Source: Cedecea davisae DSM 4568 (GTDB taxonomy: Bacteria; Pseudomonadota; Gammaproteobacteria; Enterobacterales; Enterobacteriaceae). From it: DNA of 64,000 bases. Position numbers and translations under genes: made by a program. This document shows positions 30,757-40,734 of the stretch, in pieces. The notes under the pieces are model-generated. The model saw nothing but the letters and a program-made list of their open reading frames with translations, ran no database searches and was not told where the DNA came from. How positions within the stretch are numbered: position 1 is the stretch's first letter; every line of letters begins with the position of its first letter. The stretch is taken from positions 2,642,526 through 2,706,525 of the forward strand of contig NZ_KE161030.1 of assembly GCF_000412335.2 (NCBI RefSeq), given 5' to 3'.

Positions 30757-32361
30757 TCACGATGTAACCAGCACTCCGGAAGGAACAAATTCACCGCTGG
30801 AATGCGGCGGTTCGCTGCCGTTTAACTTAAACACGGCGACCACTCCGGAGAGATATTCGGCCTGACTTGCCAGCGCATCGGTGGCACCGGCGGCTTCTTC
30901 CACCAGCGCGGCGTTTTGCTGAGTCACCTGATCCATCTGGCTGACGGCCTGGGCGACCTGCTCGATTCCGCGACGCTGCTCGTCAGAAGCGGAGGCAATC
31001 TCACCCATAATGTCGTTAACCTGGGTTACCGAGCGAACAATCTCGGCCATGGTCGTGGCGGCGGTATCTACCAGCCTGGAACCCTGCTGTACCCGGTCAA
31101 CGGACTCTTCAATTAATACTTTTATCTCTTTTGCCGCCTGCGCGCTGCGGCTGGCAAGATTGCGAACCTCGCCCGCTACCACCGCAAAACCTCGCCCCTG
31201 CTCACCGGCACGGGCAGCTTCCACCGCCGCGTTAAGCGCCAGGATATTGGTCTGGAAGGCAATGCCGTCGATAACGCTGGTGATATCGCTAATTTTTTGC
31301 GAGCTACCGGCGATATCACGCATGGTATTGGCAACATTTGCAGCCTGCTGCCCGCCCTGCTTAGCGGTATCTGCCGCGCTGCGTGAGAGCTGTGCCGCCT
31401 GGCGCGCGTTATCCGCGTTCTGGCCCACGGTTGCGGTCAACTGCTCCATGCTGGCAGCGGTTTCGGCCAGCGAGGCCGCCTGCTGCTCGGTACGGGCGGA
31501 GAGGTCGTTATTCCCTGCGGCAATCTCCTCAATACCGGAGTGCATGGCGCTGGTACCGCCGCGAACCTGGCTTACCGTCTCTTTTAATGAGGACTGCATA
31601 TTTTTCAGGCTGGCAAAGATTTCAGAGATCTCGTTGCGGCCATAGACCGCAATCGGCTTCGCCAGATCCCCCGCGGCAATGCTCTCAAAGTGGCTGCGTA
31701 CAATCGCCAGCGGCTGAACAATCATCTTGCGGGACCAGGCCAGGGAGCCAAGCATCAGCACCACGGCAATAATCGTGACCGTAAAGAAAATGACCGCCGA
31801 GATATGGTAATTTTTCTGGCTGTCGCCGCTGGCGGTAGCCACAATCTGATTAATACTCTGCTGCCAGGCGTTGAAGTTAGCGTCAAAAACGTCCTGCGAT
31901 TTCTGCACCGGGGCGCTCATAAAGTCGGAGAGCTGGTTGTTTTCGAGCCAGGTCGCCTGATGCTGTAAATCGTCACGGAAAGCGCTATAGCTCTGCTTCG
32001 TGGAGGCCATCATCTGCTCGCCCTCGCCGCTTTTATGCGGGGTCTCGAGGAACTGATTAAACAGCAGATCCGCCTGGGTCAGGCTGCCGCGGGCATTAGC
32101 CATCAGGCGCTTGATATCTTCCGCCGGATAGCTCAGAGCCGTAAGCGTTCCGGCGCGGTTTAAAGCATTGCTGGCGGCCAGCAGCGCCGCGCGGCTTTGG
32201 GTTAACGTATCGCGCTGCTGATTACTGACCTCGACCATTTTAAGGTTCTGAAAATCATCACGAAAAGCCCAGAAAGACAAACCATTACTGCCAATCTGCA
32301 GCACGCCGCAGATAATCACAATCAGGAAAAGAGTGGTCGAGACTCGGATACGGTTTAACAT
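30757..32361 (-). CDS. tap: methyl-accepting chemotaxis protein Tap (dipeptide-type receptor)
   Basis: The start is the ATG at 32361 ([13 protein letters not shown]), with a TTG codon just before it in frame. The 534 residues closely follow E. coli Tap (533), including the N-terminal segment [13 protein letters not shown], a periplasmic four-helix domain, a second membrane helix near 190-210, a HAMP domain and the signalling tip [35 protein letters not shown]. Like Tap it has no C-terminal NWETF tail and so depends on Tar or another major receptor for CheR/CheB docking. In E. coli, Tap senses dipeptides via DppA; the ligand here is inferred by similarity. Confidence 0.9.
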   Translation of the reverse strand: MLNRIRVSTTLFLIVIICGVLQIGSNGLSFWAFRDDFQNLKMVEVSNQQRDTLTQSRAALLAASNALNRAGTLTALSYPAEDIKRLMANARGSLTQADLLFNQFLETPHKSGEGEQMMASTKQSYSAFRDDLQHQATWLENNQLSDFMSAPVQKSQDVFDANFNAWQQSINQIVATASGDSQKNYHISAVIFFTVTIIAVVLMLGSLAWSRKMIVQPLAIVRSHFESIAAGDLAKPIAVYGRNEISEIFASLKNMQSSLKETVSQVRGGTSAMHSGIEEIAAGNNDLSARTEQQAASLAETAASMEQLTATVGQNADNARQAAQLSRSAADTAKQGGQQAANVANTMRDIAGSSQKISDITSVIDGIAFQTNILALNAAVEAARAGEQGRGFAVVAGEVRNLASRSAQAAKEIKVLIEESVDRVQQGSRLVDTAATTMAEIVRSVTQVNDIMGEIASASDEQRRGIEQVAQAVSQMDQVTQQNAALVEEAAGATDALASQAEYLSGVVAVFKLNGSEPPHSSGEFVPSGVLVTS

Positions 32362-32403
32362 CAAAGCTTCCCTCTACCGGCCAGCAGGCCGGTATTCATC
32401 TAA

Positions 32404-34068
32404 TCAGAAAGTTTCCCAGTTATCGTCATCACCGGCCCTGGCCGGAGTACGCGGGGTGTGAACCACGGGGCCTGGCGTTACCGCCGCCGCCGCAGGCTTT
32501 TTACTACCCGCATTCCCTTGCAAACGGAACGTCGCAACCGACTGAGTCAGGCGGCTGGCCTGCTCCTCCAGCGCGGCGGCCGCAGCAGCAGACTCTTCCA
32601 CCAGCGAGGCGTTCTGCTGCGTCACTTTGTCCATCTCCGACACCGCCAGCGCGACCTGGTCTATACCACGGCTTTGCTCATCGGATGCAGAGGCTATTTC
32701 ACCCATGATGTCGGTGACCCGCGTAACCGCGTTCACGATGTCGCTCATGGTTTCCCCCGCGCTTTCAACCAGCACCGAGCCGGTATCCACGCGCGAGACG
32801 GAATCTTCAATCAGGGACTTAATCTCTTTTGCCGCCTGGGCGCTGCGGCTTGCCAGGTTACGCACTTCGCCTGCTACCACGGCAAAGCCGCGCCCCTGCT
32901 CTCCGGCGCGTGCGGCCTCAACGGCGGCGTTCAGCGCAAGGATGTTTGTCTGGAAGGCAATACCGTCGATCACGCTAATAATGTCGGCGATTTTCTTTGA
33001 AGAACCGGCGATGTCGTGCATGGTCTTGACCACGCCATCTACCACTTTTCCGCCGCGCTGGGCGGTTTCGGAAGCGTTAAGCGCCAGTTGAGAAGCCTGA
33101 CGAGCGTTTTCGGCGTTCTGTTTAACCGTGGCGGTCAACTGCTCCATGCTGGCGGCAGTTTCTTCAAGAGAGGCAGCCTGCTGTTCGGTACGGGAAGAGA
33201 GATCGTTGTTGCCGGCTGCGATTTCGCTGGTGCCGCTATAAATAGCGTCCGACCCTTCGCGCACCCGGCTCACGGTGTTAATTAATTCCCGCTGCATATG
33301 CTGGACGCTGGACGCGAGCTGGCTCAGCTCGTTTTTACCGACCACGGCAATGTTTTCCGTCAGGTTGCCGGAAGCAATCTCGCGGATATGGTTAATCACC
33401 ACGTTCAGCGGCCTGAGTAACACATGGCGCATCCCGAACCAAACCAGCAGGATAACCGCAGCCAGGGCTAAGGCCAGAACACCAAGCTGCCAGATGGCAA
33501 AGGTGTACCCGGCGCGGCTGTCCACATAAGAGGCTTCATACATCCGGTCGTTCAGAGCCAGATAGCCGTCATACGCTTTCTCCAGCGCATTCTGCATCCC
33601 CTGGGTGGACTGGCCGAAATAGGCGTCCATATTGCCGCTTTCGAGATAGCCAATTAATTCCGCCAGCGCCTGGTGATAGGCCAGGTAATCGCCGTCAATA
33701 TCTTTGACGACGGCGTTCATTTCGTCGGAAATCGGCGCAACTTGTTTAAAGTTGTTGTAGTGCTGCTCGGCGTTCAGCAAAGATTTTTTGGCGTTGTTCA
33801 GCAGATCCGTTTTCGCCGCGCTTTGGCTATTCGTCGGGTCCATCATCATACGTGCGGCGGAGCGGCTAAGGTTGATGCGCGTATGCAGCATCAGGACCCA
33901 CGCCTGATTTAACTCGGCCTGCTGAACCCGTAATTCGCGGGAAACTTTAAAGTTGTCATTATTGTTTTTTAAGGAATTAAAGAACATACCACCGGAAATG
34001 ATTTGCAGCAGCGCGAACACCACAAGCACCATCATCAGCATGGTGACCACGCGAATACGGTTTAACAT
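32404..34068 (-). CDS. tar: methyl-accepting chemotaxis protein Tar (aspartate-type receptor)
   Basis: The 554 residues (E. coli 553) have two membrane helices around a periplasmic helical domain, HAMP, and the conserved tip. The three arginines used for aspartate binding in E. coli Tar are present at 64, 69 and 73 ([14 protein letters not shown]), and the TQGMQNA segment of the same site is kept. The last five residues are NWETF, the CheR/CheB docking tail. It is the first gene of tar-tap-cheRBYZ and has a near-perfect sigma-28 promoter upstream. Confidence 0.93.
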   Translation of the reverse strand: MLNRIRVVTMLMMVLVVFALLQIISGGMFFNSLKNNNDNFKVSRELRVQQAELNQAWVLMLHTRINLSRSAARMMMDPTNSQSAAKTDLLNNAKKSLLNAEQHYNNFKQVAPISDEMNAVVKDIDGDYLAYHQALAELIGYLESGNMDAYFGQSTQGMQNALEKAYDGYLALNDRMYEASYVDSRAGYTFAIWQLGVLALALAAVILLVWFGMRHVLLRPLNVVINHIREIASGNLTENIAVVGKNELSQLASSVQHMQRELINTVSRVREGSDAIYSGTSEIAAGNNDLSSRTEQQAASLEETAASMEQLTATVKQNAENARQASQLALNASETAQRGGKVVDGVVKTMHDIAGSSKKIADIISVIDGIAFQTNILALNAAVEAARAGEQGRGFAVVAGEVRNLASRSAQAAKEIKSLIEDSVSRVDTGSVLVESAGETMSDIVNAVTRVTDIMGEIASASDEQSRGIDQVALAVSEMDKVTQQNASLVEESAAAAAALEEQASRLTQSVATFRLQGNAGSKKPAAAAVTPGPVVHTPRTPARAGDDDNWETF

Positions 34069-34099
34069 ACGACGCCCTTTTAACGACTTGTTCCCGAGG

Positions 34100-34126
34100 T
34101 TATCGGCACGTACCGCGGGAACTTTA
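34100..34126 (-). promoter_or_regulatory. sigma-28 (FliA) promoter of tar-tap-cheRBYZ
   Basis: On the minus strand TAAAGTT (34120-34126) and GCCGATAA (34100-34107) are separated by 12 bases, equal to the FliA consensus TAAAGTTT-N11-GCCGATAA. It lies about 30 bases before the tar ATG. Confidence 0.9.
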
Positions 34127-34161
34127 CGTTAAGTCACAGGGAAATTGGCCGATTGGGCGCG

Positions 34162-35118
34162 CTAGTAGGTCACGGTGATGGTCACCGTATCGGCGTAATC
34201 ATCGGGGATGTAGTTAGTGCTTGGGATAGTGACATAGACCGGGTACTGCTGCGCGACGCCCGTGCCCGTGCTGGACCGATTGTTCAAGGCCGTATTCCCC
34301 CAGACGGCGCCCGATGTCCCCGAAGCCTGCCTTAGCTGGTAAGGCACCTGGTCGGTGTTAGCCCCTGTCCCTTTTAGTACCCCGGTGCCCCCCGTGTTGT
34401 TATTCGAAGGGGAAAGCCCAATCGTATAGGTCGTGCCATTGGTACAGGCAACGCCGATGGTGTTGCTCGAAGCCAGATTGCTTTGCATTGCGGCGACTGC
34501 CCCGAAGCTCACGTTATTGGCATAGCTGATATTGCACTGCTTGCTGACGGCCGCTATCACATTAAAGGGAAAGTTTGTTGCGACAGATGTCCCACAGCCA
34601 GCGGGGGGAGCCAGCAGGCCGGTATTAAGCGTGACCGTCGCCATTCCGCTGGTGTAAATGTCCTGATAGCTCCCCGGTGCAGCTGAAGTTTGCGGAAGCG
34701 TCATTTGCCCGTAGACCGTCAGGCTTCCGGTGACGGGCGTCAGGTTAAGCAAATTTAGCTGCACCATCGGGAAGGTCGTCCCCGTCTGAAACTGGCTGCC
34801 CCACGCCCCTCCACTGACGGTTCCCTGGTAAAGCTCATAGCTCAGCGTACTGGCAGGCGGCCCGGCAAAAGACATTTTATGGTTCCCCACCCCGGCACCA
34901 TCAATGTTGAAACAGAGCGTCACCCCGGCCAGCAGGTCGCCTAATTGCTTGGAACAGCTGTAATCAAACGTCATCGAGGTATTGGGCGTAGCCGTCGCCA
35001 GCGGATTGACGGTGCCAAAGTTTACCGTCTGCACATTGCTCACCGAACACACCACCGCGTGGCTAATTCCCGGGGACAGCAAGAGCACCGCCAGCAGCAA
35101 AAGTTGTTTTAATCTCAT
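34162..35118 (-). CDS. two-domain spore-coat-U (SCPU) tip protein of a Csu-type pilus
   Basis: The start at 35118 (MRLKQLLLLAVLLLSPGISHA) yields a clean signal peptide; 15 in-frame codons upstream would precede it. The 318-residue protein has two SCPU-type beta domains: the first begins VVCSVSNVQTVNFGTV and the second QCNISYANNVSFGAV, the latter ending YADTVTITVTY like the single-domain subunit at 38226-38756. Two-domain last-gene products in Csu-type (archaic) operons act as tip adhesins, as for CsuE in Acinetobacter. It is last in the pilus operon, 35 bases after the usher. Specific target surface unknown. Confidence 0.82.
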   Translation of the reverse strand: MRLKQLLLLAVLLLSPGISHAVVCSVSNVQTVNFGTVNPLATATPNTSMTFDYSCSKQLGDLLAGVTLCFNIDGAGVGNHKMSFAGPPASTLSYELYQGTVSGGAWGSQFQTGTTFPMVQLNLLNLTPVTGSLTVYGQMTLPQTSAAPGSYQDIYTSGMATVTLNTGLLAPPAGCGTSVATNFPFNVIAAVSKQCNISYANNVSFGAVAAMQSNLASSNTIGVACTNGTTYTIGLSPSNNNTGGTGVLKGTGANTDQVPYQLRQASGTSGAVWGNTALNNRSSTGTGVAQQYPVYVTIPSTNYIPDDYADTVTITVTY

Positions 35119-35153
35119 GCGGGAAACTCCTGTATCAAAAGGCCACAGATTCG

Positions 35154-37517
35154 CTAGCGGCACACTATCGGCCCGATATTCGGTACGCTTTTCTGGTTTT
35201 CGGGGTAATCAAATTCGGCGATACAAATGCCGCTGTCGGTGGTCACTCTGAGCTGATTGCGCAGTTCAAGGGCATCAAAGTAGGCCTGACCATCAAAGCC
35301 CACCACCGTGTCCTGCCCGGCTCCCGCCATCGATCTGACGGGGCTACCTTCTCCGATGGCGTTGCCTTTCGCATCGACAAGGATCACCAGCGCGGCACGC
35401 ACCGGCTTAATATCAAAACTAACCAGCGTGCCGGAGCGGTCGGCAGGCGTGGCGTTGAGATTAACATTACGAATACGCATGCTGGCGGGCAGGTTCATGG
35501 GGTCGATGCTGATCAGGTTGTTTTGATAACTGTTCAGCGGCGTCACCAGCAACAGTCCGTTACCGTCGCTGTTTCCCACAAGGTTATTCTGCAATTTGAC
35601 CGGTACATTCGGGATCCCATCGGTAGAGACAACGGCAAACCCGTTATTGATCTCCCGCGCGGCGAAGATGCCGCCGCCCATCATCACAACAGATCCCGTC
35701 GCCCCGGCGTAGCCGTAGTTATTATCAGGAATACTGCGGTAGCCGGTATAAACCCGACCATTGCGCCCCAGGTAGCCAACCTCGCCCTGCCCGCTTTGCT
35801 GCGAGCTCTGCTGGCTGGCGGCCAGATTCCAGCCTACGCCGCCTTCAGATGGCGGAGTCTGGCTGGCGTTGAGCTGATACCCCATCTTGTCGCCGGTGCG
35901 CTGAACGGTGGCCCCGGCGGTCAGGTTATTACGGGTACTGACGGTCACCATCAGGTAAACGCTGCGGTCGCGGCCGTCGTCAATGTTCTGGTTAAAGCTG
36001 GCGCTGAGGGAGACGTTATCGGTGATGGATTTGAACCAGGTGGCGTTGGCGTAGCGTATGGCGCTTTGTTCCGGGTAACGAAACTGCAGGTAACTCATGC
36101 TGAGATTGCCCCCAACGCCGAAGTTATACCCTACCACCGCGCTGCCGCTAAACGCTGAGGGGGCTGAGCCATAACGCGTGGCAACATCGCGGTAATCTCC
36201 GGAGGTTGCCGTGGCGCTGGAGCTAAAGCTGAAGCGGCCGTCGGACCAGCGGTAACCCAGCCCATATAAATAGCCGTTCGCCCCGGAGTCCGAGCTGGCG
36301 GCCAGCGCGGTTGAAATTGTTCCCGACTGGCTTGCCGGGATCCAGTCGCTGCTCAGCCCGCCGTTAATCAGGCTATCGCTGGTTTCAAAATGCCCCCCGG
36401 CGGTCAGAGTGTTGCTGAAACCTCGCCGCCAGGTCCCGCTGATTGCGGGTTCGCTGGCATAATCAAATGAGGAGTAACCGTAATTTTTCCGCACCACGCC
36501 CAGCTCCAGAGACCAGTCCGTCAGCCCTTCCCGGAGCAGAAGCTGATCGTTATAAAAGGAGAAGCTCTGCACGCTGGTTCTGCCGAGCGCATCCGTCATC
36601 ATTACCTGGGCGTTACCCGCCCCGGTAATATTCGGCAGCGTATTAATCTGGAAACTGCCCGCAGGCACGTTGCCGTTGTAATACTTGACCCCGTTAACGT
36701 ATAGCTCAACGTCCGACGGCAGGGTTGCTGAACCCAGGAACGAAGGCAGCGGCGTGGTGGGCATATAGGGGTTGAGACCAAAATCGGTACCAATTTTTAT
36801 CCCGGCGATACGGGTCTGGCGCGACCATGAGAGCGAACTGGTTAGCGTGTCCCCCAGGGTAACCGCCAGCATTTTATCGGCAAAGGAAGTGCGCCAGCTG
36901 GTATCCAGGCGGCTAAATGACTGGTTATCATTTTGCTCCGTAGAATAACGTGTCAACTGGGTGGAACTCAGCACGCCCGCCGCATTGAACGCGCGGAACT
37001 CGCTGAAGGTGTTAACGTTACTTTCTTTTCCCGTATCGGCGTAAATATCATAATTCAACAACGCGCCGTAGGCGTTTGACGCCCTGGGGGCAGAGACATC
37101 CGACGAGTTAAGCTGGGTGGTTTTCAGGTCTAACAGGCTCAGCGGCGCGGTCAACGCCAGCGTTTGCTGTCCCACGTTATAGTCGATCGTTATTTGAGCG
37201 ATGTCATTCAGATAATACGGCGGTTGAGCTTTTTCCGGCGGGCGAAAACCCAGCTGCCGCAGAGCCAAAGCGGTACCGTATAATTTTCCATCAGCGTAGC
37301 CAAGATGAACCAGACCCACGGGATTTCCATTCACCGTCGTGTCGAGATATAAATCAATGCCTACAGGCTGTGTTGTATTATTAGTGGCCGCATTCTGAGG
37401 TAGGTCATTATGGGTATTTTGTGCTGCTGCCATGCCGGAAATAACCAAACCATTAAGCAATAAAATTTTTACCAGAGAATATGGCCAGTCATAAATTTTG
37501 TTCTGTTTGTTGACCAT
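35154..37517 (-). CDS. outer-membrane usher of a Csu-type chaperone-usher pilus
   Basis: Forms the outer-membrane pore that assembles pilus subunits. The start at 37517 (MVNKQNKIYDW…) puts a signal peptide first and overlaps the chaperone gene by 29 bases; a longer in-frame start is possible. The 787 residues show an N-terminal chaperone-binding domain (GIDLYLDTTVNGNPVGLVHLGY), an extended beta-barrel with a plug (PLPSFLGSATLPSDVELYVNG), and a C-terminal domain ending in conserved Cys (ICIAEFDYPEN…GPIVCR). This matches the FimD/PapC family, with a CsuD-like layout. Confidence 0.88.
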   Translation of the reverse strand: MVNKQNKIYDWPYSLVKILLLNGLVISGMAAAQNTHNDLPQNAATNNTTQPVGIDLYLDTTVNGNPVGLVHLGYADGKLYGTALALRQLGFRPPEKAQPPYYLNDIAQITIDYNVGQQTLALTAPLSLLDLKTTQLNSSDVSAPRASNAYGALLNYDIYADTGKESNVNTFSEFRAFNAAGVLSSTQLTRYSTEQNDNQSFSRLDTSWRTSFADKMLAVTLGDTLTSSLSWSRQTRIAGIKIGTDFGLNPYMPTTPLPSFLGSATLPSDVELYVNGVKYYNGNVPAGSFQINTLPNITGAGNAQVMMTDALGRTSVQSFSFYNDQLLLREGLTDWSLELGVVRKNYGYSSFDYASEPAISGTWRRGFSNTLTAGGHFETSDSLINGGLSSDWIPASQSGTISTALAASSDSGANGYLYGLGYRWSDGRFSFSSSATATSGDYRDVATRYGSAPSAFSGSAVVGYNFGVGGNLSMSYLQFRYPEQSAIRYANATWFKSITDNVSLSASFNQNIDDGRDRSVYLMVTVSTRNNLTAGATVQRTGDKMGYQLNASQTPPSEGGVGWNLAASQQSSQQSGQGEVGYLGRNGRVYTGYRSIPDNNYGYAGATGSVVMMGGGIFAAREINNGFAVVSTDGIPNVPVKLQNNLVGNSDGNGLLLVTPLNSYQNNLISIDPMNLPASMRIRNVNLNATPADRSGTLVSFDIKPVRAALVILVDAKGNAIGEGSPVRSMAGAGQDTVVGFDGQAYFDALELRNQLRVTTDSGICIAEFDYPENQKSVPNIGPIVCR

Positions 37518-38211
37518 TGATAGTGACTTCAACTTTCCCGCTATGGTAAGCATCATTAGCAGACGATGATATTATCCACCGCATACTCGAATCTGGAAGG
37601 ACATAACCCAGCAGACCAGAAGTAATAACTTTTCGTACGCCATTAGGTTGAATAAACGTCATTGCCGACAGCTGAGCGTGGCTGTTTCCCTGATTACTCA
37701 CTTCAACAAACGCTTTGCCATCTATATTGATTAATTTCCAGTTTAACTTTGCCGAGGCTTCCGCCTGCCCGGCGGGCTGCAAAAACACCGGAACGGAATA
37801 GCGCATCACAAACTGAATTTTATTTCGCTGAAGCTTTGGCGGTGGAAGTTCATCGATAAACAAGCGATAAGCCTGCTCAACTTGATTAGTTGCAGGACCC
37901 GTGCGAATCACCCGAATAAGCTGACGCTGCCCGGCAGGCAGCGTCACGATAGGCGGGCTGATGACCAGCCCCTGAGAAGCCGAAAGTTTGTCGGCATAAC
38001 TGCTCTGCTGCCAGCTAAATACGCGTACCTGCGCGTTAAGCGGCGCGTCACCTTCATTGCTGAGCCAAATGCCATCTGCGTTTTGCGTGGCATGCAGCAT
38101 CAGATTAACCGGGGAGATTTGCAGCCCTCCGGCTAACGCATTCCCTCCAGCGGCCAGCCCCAGCATCAGGCATACGCAGGCGCAACGTCGTCCACCAAAT
38201 TTCAATTTCAT
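37489..38211 (-). CDS. periplasmic pilus chaperone, Csu type
   Basis: The 240 residues begin with a signal peptide (CVCLMLGLAAGGNALA) followed by GGLQISPVNLMLHA and the two immunoglobulin-like domains of pilus chaperones: LPAGQRQLIRVIR in place of the usual GxxQxxR strand and a C-terminal KVEVTING. It would hold SCPU subunits and deliver them to the usher. It sits 14 bases after the subunit gene and overlaps the usher. Confidence 0.87.
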   Translation of the reverse strand: MKLKFGGRRCACVCLMLGLAAGGNALAGGLQISPVNLMLHATQNADGIWLSNEGDAPLNAQVRVFSWQQSSYADKLSASQGLVISPPIVTLPAGQRQLIRVIRTGPATNQVEQAYRLFIDELPPPKLQRNKIQFVMRYSVPVFLQPAGQAEASAKLNWKLINIDGKAFVEVSNQGNSHAQLSAMTFIQPNGVRKVITSGLLGYVLPDSSMRWIISSSANDAYHSGKVEVTINGQQTEQNL

Positions 38212-38225
38212 CCGCTGTCCTGAAA

Positions 38226-38756
38226 TCAGTAGTTAACGTTGACGGTGACCGTGTCCGCATAGCTGTCTGGCGTAAAGTTAGCGCTCGCCGCCGTCGCATA
38301 GACGGTATAAGTTTGCGCGGCTCCCGACCCCGTACCCGCTACGCCGTTACCGACGACGGTAGTGGTGGCGGTATTCCCCCAAACGGGCCCGGTAGCGGAT
38401 GTCTGGTTCAGTTGATAAGGGACTTTATCGGTGTTGGTGGCCGAGTTAGCCACGGATGACATTGCACCTGAACCGGTGGTCGTTCCTCCGTTTGCCGCCG
38501 AAGGGGCCAGACCGATAAAATAAGGGGTTGTCTTTGAACAGTTAACGGTAAAAGTATTGCTTTGCGAGGTGTTTACTGCACTGGCATTTACCGTCCCTAA
38601 GTTAATATTCGAGCCACTACCGGCGGTAACCGCGCAGGACTTCTGAATAGTAATCAGTACCTGGAACGTGCCGTTTGCCACCGCCGCATTAGCCGATGGA
38701 ATAATCGCAAACGCAGTACAAGAAAGAATTAAGCGTGCAGCTGTGGCTGAATTCAT
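38226..38756 (-). CDS. spore-coat-U (SCPU) domain pilus subunit
   Basis: Start set at the ATG at 38756 with GGTAAGGAT upstream; a TTG six codons earlier is in frame. The 176 residues have a signal peptide (to SANA), then an SCPU domain: FQVLITIQKSCAVTAGSG, LGTVNASAV, YFIGLAPS, DKVPYQLNQ and the C-terminal donor-strand-like YADTVTVNVNY. It is the likely shaft subunit and the first gene of a four-gene operon (subunit, chaperone, usher, tip). Other Csu operons usually have three or more subunit genes; this one has a single shaft subunit. Confidence 0.87.
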   Translation of the reverse strand: MNSATAARLILSCTAFAIIPSANAAVANGTFQVLITIQKSCAVTAGSGSNINLGTVNASAVNTSQSNTFTVNCSKTTPYFIGLAPSAANGGTTTGSGAMSSVANSATNTDKVPYQLNQTSATGPVWGNTATTTVVGNGVAGTGSGAAQTYTVYATAASANFTPDSYADTVTVNVNY

Positions 38757-39416
38757 ATCCTTACCCTTATTCAAAATGACTCAATCATGCTTCGTGGATA
38801 CGCAGCGAAGCGGCACGGGACGATTTAACGCCAGCCGGTATTGCACTTTAATACCGGCAGCTGACTCCATTAACTTATGGTTAATATAATTCGTCCTGAA
38901 GTCGCATACATTTTCCATCAAATACCGTTATCTCTCCCTGCCCCAATAATATTGGGACTCTCTTCACCTGATTGTACATTTTACAACCAGGCACAACGGC
39001 TTATGTTCGCGACATTCATAGACGAACTGGTAAGAAAAAAATCAGTACGTTACGCCATCACTTAGTTGAAATTTAGTTTAGAGATCGCGAAATAACCAGA
39101 CCGCGCAGTCAAATTCAGTAAAACAGTGTATTGACGAGTTATCTTCATTAAAAACAAAGAATTAGACACACACCCATTCACTTTAATGCAAACTGAAAAG
39201 AATATATCCGCAATTTTGTGATCTTATTCACATGGAATGATTAAGTGCTGCTTAATTAACAATTTACAGAATTTATAAAAAAGAGTTGTATATCGGCGCG
39301 CTTTGATTCAAGTTATGCTCCGCGCACTTATGACCCATTCACAATAATTATATAAGGGTCAGTAAGTTACAAAAAAACACAATTCAACTACAGTCAACTA
39401 CTGGGTTACTAAGTCA
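38757..39416. other. 660-base intergenic region between the pilus operon and the symporter gene
   Basis: A+T-rich divergent promoter region, unlike the G+C-rich neighbours. It holds a CRP site (39217-39232) and a plausible symporter promoter: TTTACA and TTGTAT with 17 bases between, about 39264-39292. A 62-codon open frame at 38877-39065 has no homology-like features and is not called. The low G+C and the lack of a recognisable pilus promoter are consistent with H-NS-type silencing (inference). Confidence 0.6.
39217..39232. promoter_or_regulatory. CRP (cAMP receptor protein) binding site
   Basis: TGTGA-TCTTAT-TCACA is a perfect match to the CRP half-sites TGTGA-N6-TCACA. It lies about 70 bases upstream of the predicted start of the symporter transcript, a classic class I activating distance. 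Confidence 0.75.
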
Positions 39417-40688
39417 GTGGCAAGTTCAAACAAACTCACGCTATTCATTATTCTGTTCATGATAGCGGGGATCTTCTGCGGAGCGGCTATCCACGAATAC
39501 GCCGGTGCCGACATCATCAAAAGCTACGCCGATAACATCACGCTGTTTACCGACATCTTCCTGCGATTGATCAAGATGGTGATTGCGCCATTGGTCTTCA
39601 GCACCCTGACGGTCGGTATCATGAAGCTTGGCGAAACCTCCACCATTGGCCGCGTCGGCGGGAAGGCGATGGTGTGGTTTGTCTCCTCTTCAATCTTGTC
39701 GATTCTGGTCGGCCTGTTTATCGTCACCCTTGCACATCCTGGCGCAGGTATGAATTTGCAGGTTCCGGCAGAAGCGGTACAAACCGGCCTGGCGGTGAGC
39801 GGCATGACGCTGAAAGCGTTTATCTCGCACACTATTCCGACCAGCATCGCCGGCGCAATGTCCGATAACGAGATCCTGCAAATCGTCGTGTTTTCTATGT
39901 TCTTCGGTATTGCAGGGGCATCTCTGGGCGAGAAGTTCAACGCGCCGCTGGTCAGCGCCCTGGATGTGGTCTCTCACATCATGCTCAAAGTGACCGGCTA
40001 CGTGATGTACGTCGCGCCGCTGGCTATCTTCGCGGCCATCTCTTCGGTGATTGCAACTCAGGGTCTCGGTATTCTGCTGAACTACGCGTCATTTATCGGC
40101 GGTTACTACGTGGCGATTGTGCTGACCTGCATTGTGCTGATTAGCGTGGGCTACATGGTGCTGAAGCGCGATGTGTTCCGCCTGCTGGCGATGCTGAAAG
40201 ATCCGGTGCTGGTTGCCTTCACCACCAGCAGTTCCGAAGCCGCTTATCCGAAAACGCTCGACCAGCTCACCCGCTTCGGCTGCTCGCGCAACATCGCCTC
40301 GTTCGTGCTGCCTATCGGCTACTCCTTCAACCTCGTGGGTTCGATGGTGTACTGCTCGTTCGCTTCGATGTTTATTGCCCAGGCTTATAACGTTCACCTG
40401 TCATTCTCTGAAATTGCCGTGCTGATGCTGACGCTGATGCTGGCCTCTAAAGGGATTGCCGGGGTGCCTCGCTCCGCGCTGGTGGTACTGGCCGCAACCA
40501 TCCCAAGCTTCAATATCCCGGTCGCGGGTATTCTGCTGCTGATGGGCATCGACCACTTCCTGGACATGGGCCGCTCGGCTATTAACGTTCTGGGTAACGG
40601 CGTGGCGACGGCGATGCTGTCGAAAAACGAAGGCATGCTGGAAGAAGGAACGGTAAGTACCGCTCCCGGCAAAGAAATCCAGGCCTAA
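39417..40688 (+). CDS. dicarboxylate/amino acid:cation symporter (DAACS family)
   Basis: Imports dicarboxylates or acidic amino acids with H+ or Na+. The 423 residues start at a GTG and have the GltP/DctA architecture: eight membrane helices plus re-entrant loops. Signature segments are the serine-rich TTSSSEAAYPKTLDQL (about residue 265), GYSFNLVGS, and LASKGIAGVPRSALVVL. The usual DctA/GltP motif GYSFNLDG has Val in place of Asp here. It stands alone on the plus strand, between the chemotaxis gene cheW and the pilus operon, with a CRP site upstream. The substrate cannot be decided from the sequence. Confidence 0.88.
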   Translation: MASSNKLTLFIILFMIAGIFCGAAIHEYAGADIIKSYADNITLFTDIFLRLIKMVIAPLVFSTLTVGIMKLGETSTIGRVGGKAMVWFVSSSILSILVGLFIVTLAHPGAGMNLQVPAEAVQTGLAVSGMTLKAFISHTIPTSIAGAMSDNEILQIVVFSMFFGIAGASLGEKFNAPLVSALDVVSHIMLKVTGYVMYVAPLAIFAAISSVIATQGLGILLNYASFIGGYYVAIVLTCIVLISVGYMVLKRDVFRLLAMLKDPVLVAFTTSSSEAAYPKTLDQLTRFGCSRNIASFVLPIGYSFNLVGSMVYCSFASMFIAQAYNVHLSFSEIAVLMLTLMLASKGIAGVPRSALVVLAATIPSFNIPVAGILLLMGIDHFLDMGRSAINVLGNGVATAMLSKNEGMLEEGTVSTAPGKEIQA

Positions 40689-40720
40689 AAAAAGGGGCTA
40701 CCTCACGGTAGCCCCTTTTT
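40687..40720. terminator. bidirectional terminator between the symporter and cheW
   Basis: AAAAAGGGGCTACC TCAC GGTAGCCCCTTTTT: a 9-pair stem with A and T runs on either side, used by the converging symporter and cheA-cheW transcripts. Confidence 0.9.
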
Positions 40721-40734
40721 ACTCTCCCACCCGA

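Noticed and set aside
38877-39065. 62-codon open frame between the pilus operon and the symporter
   Set aside because: No homology-like feature, poor start context, and located in a promoter region.
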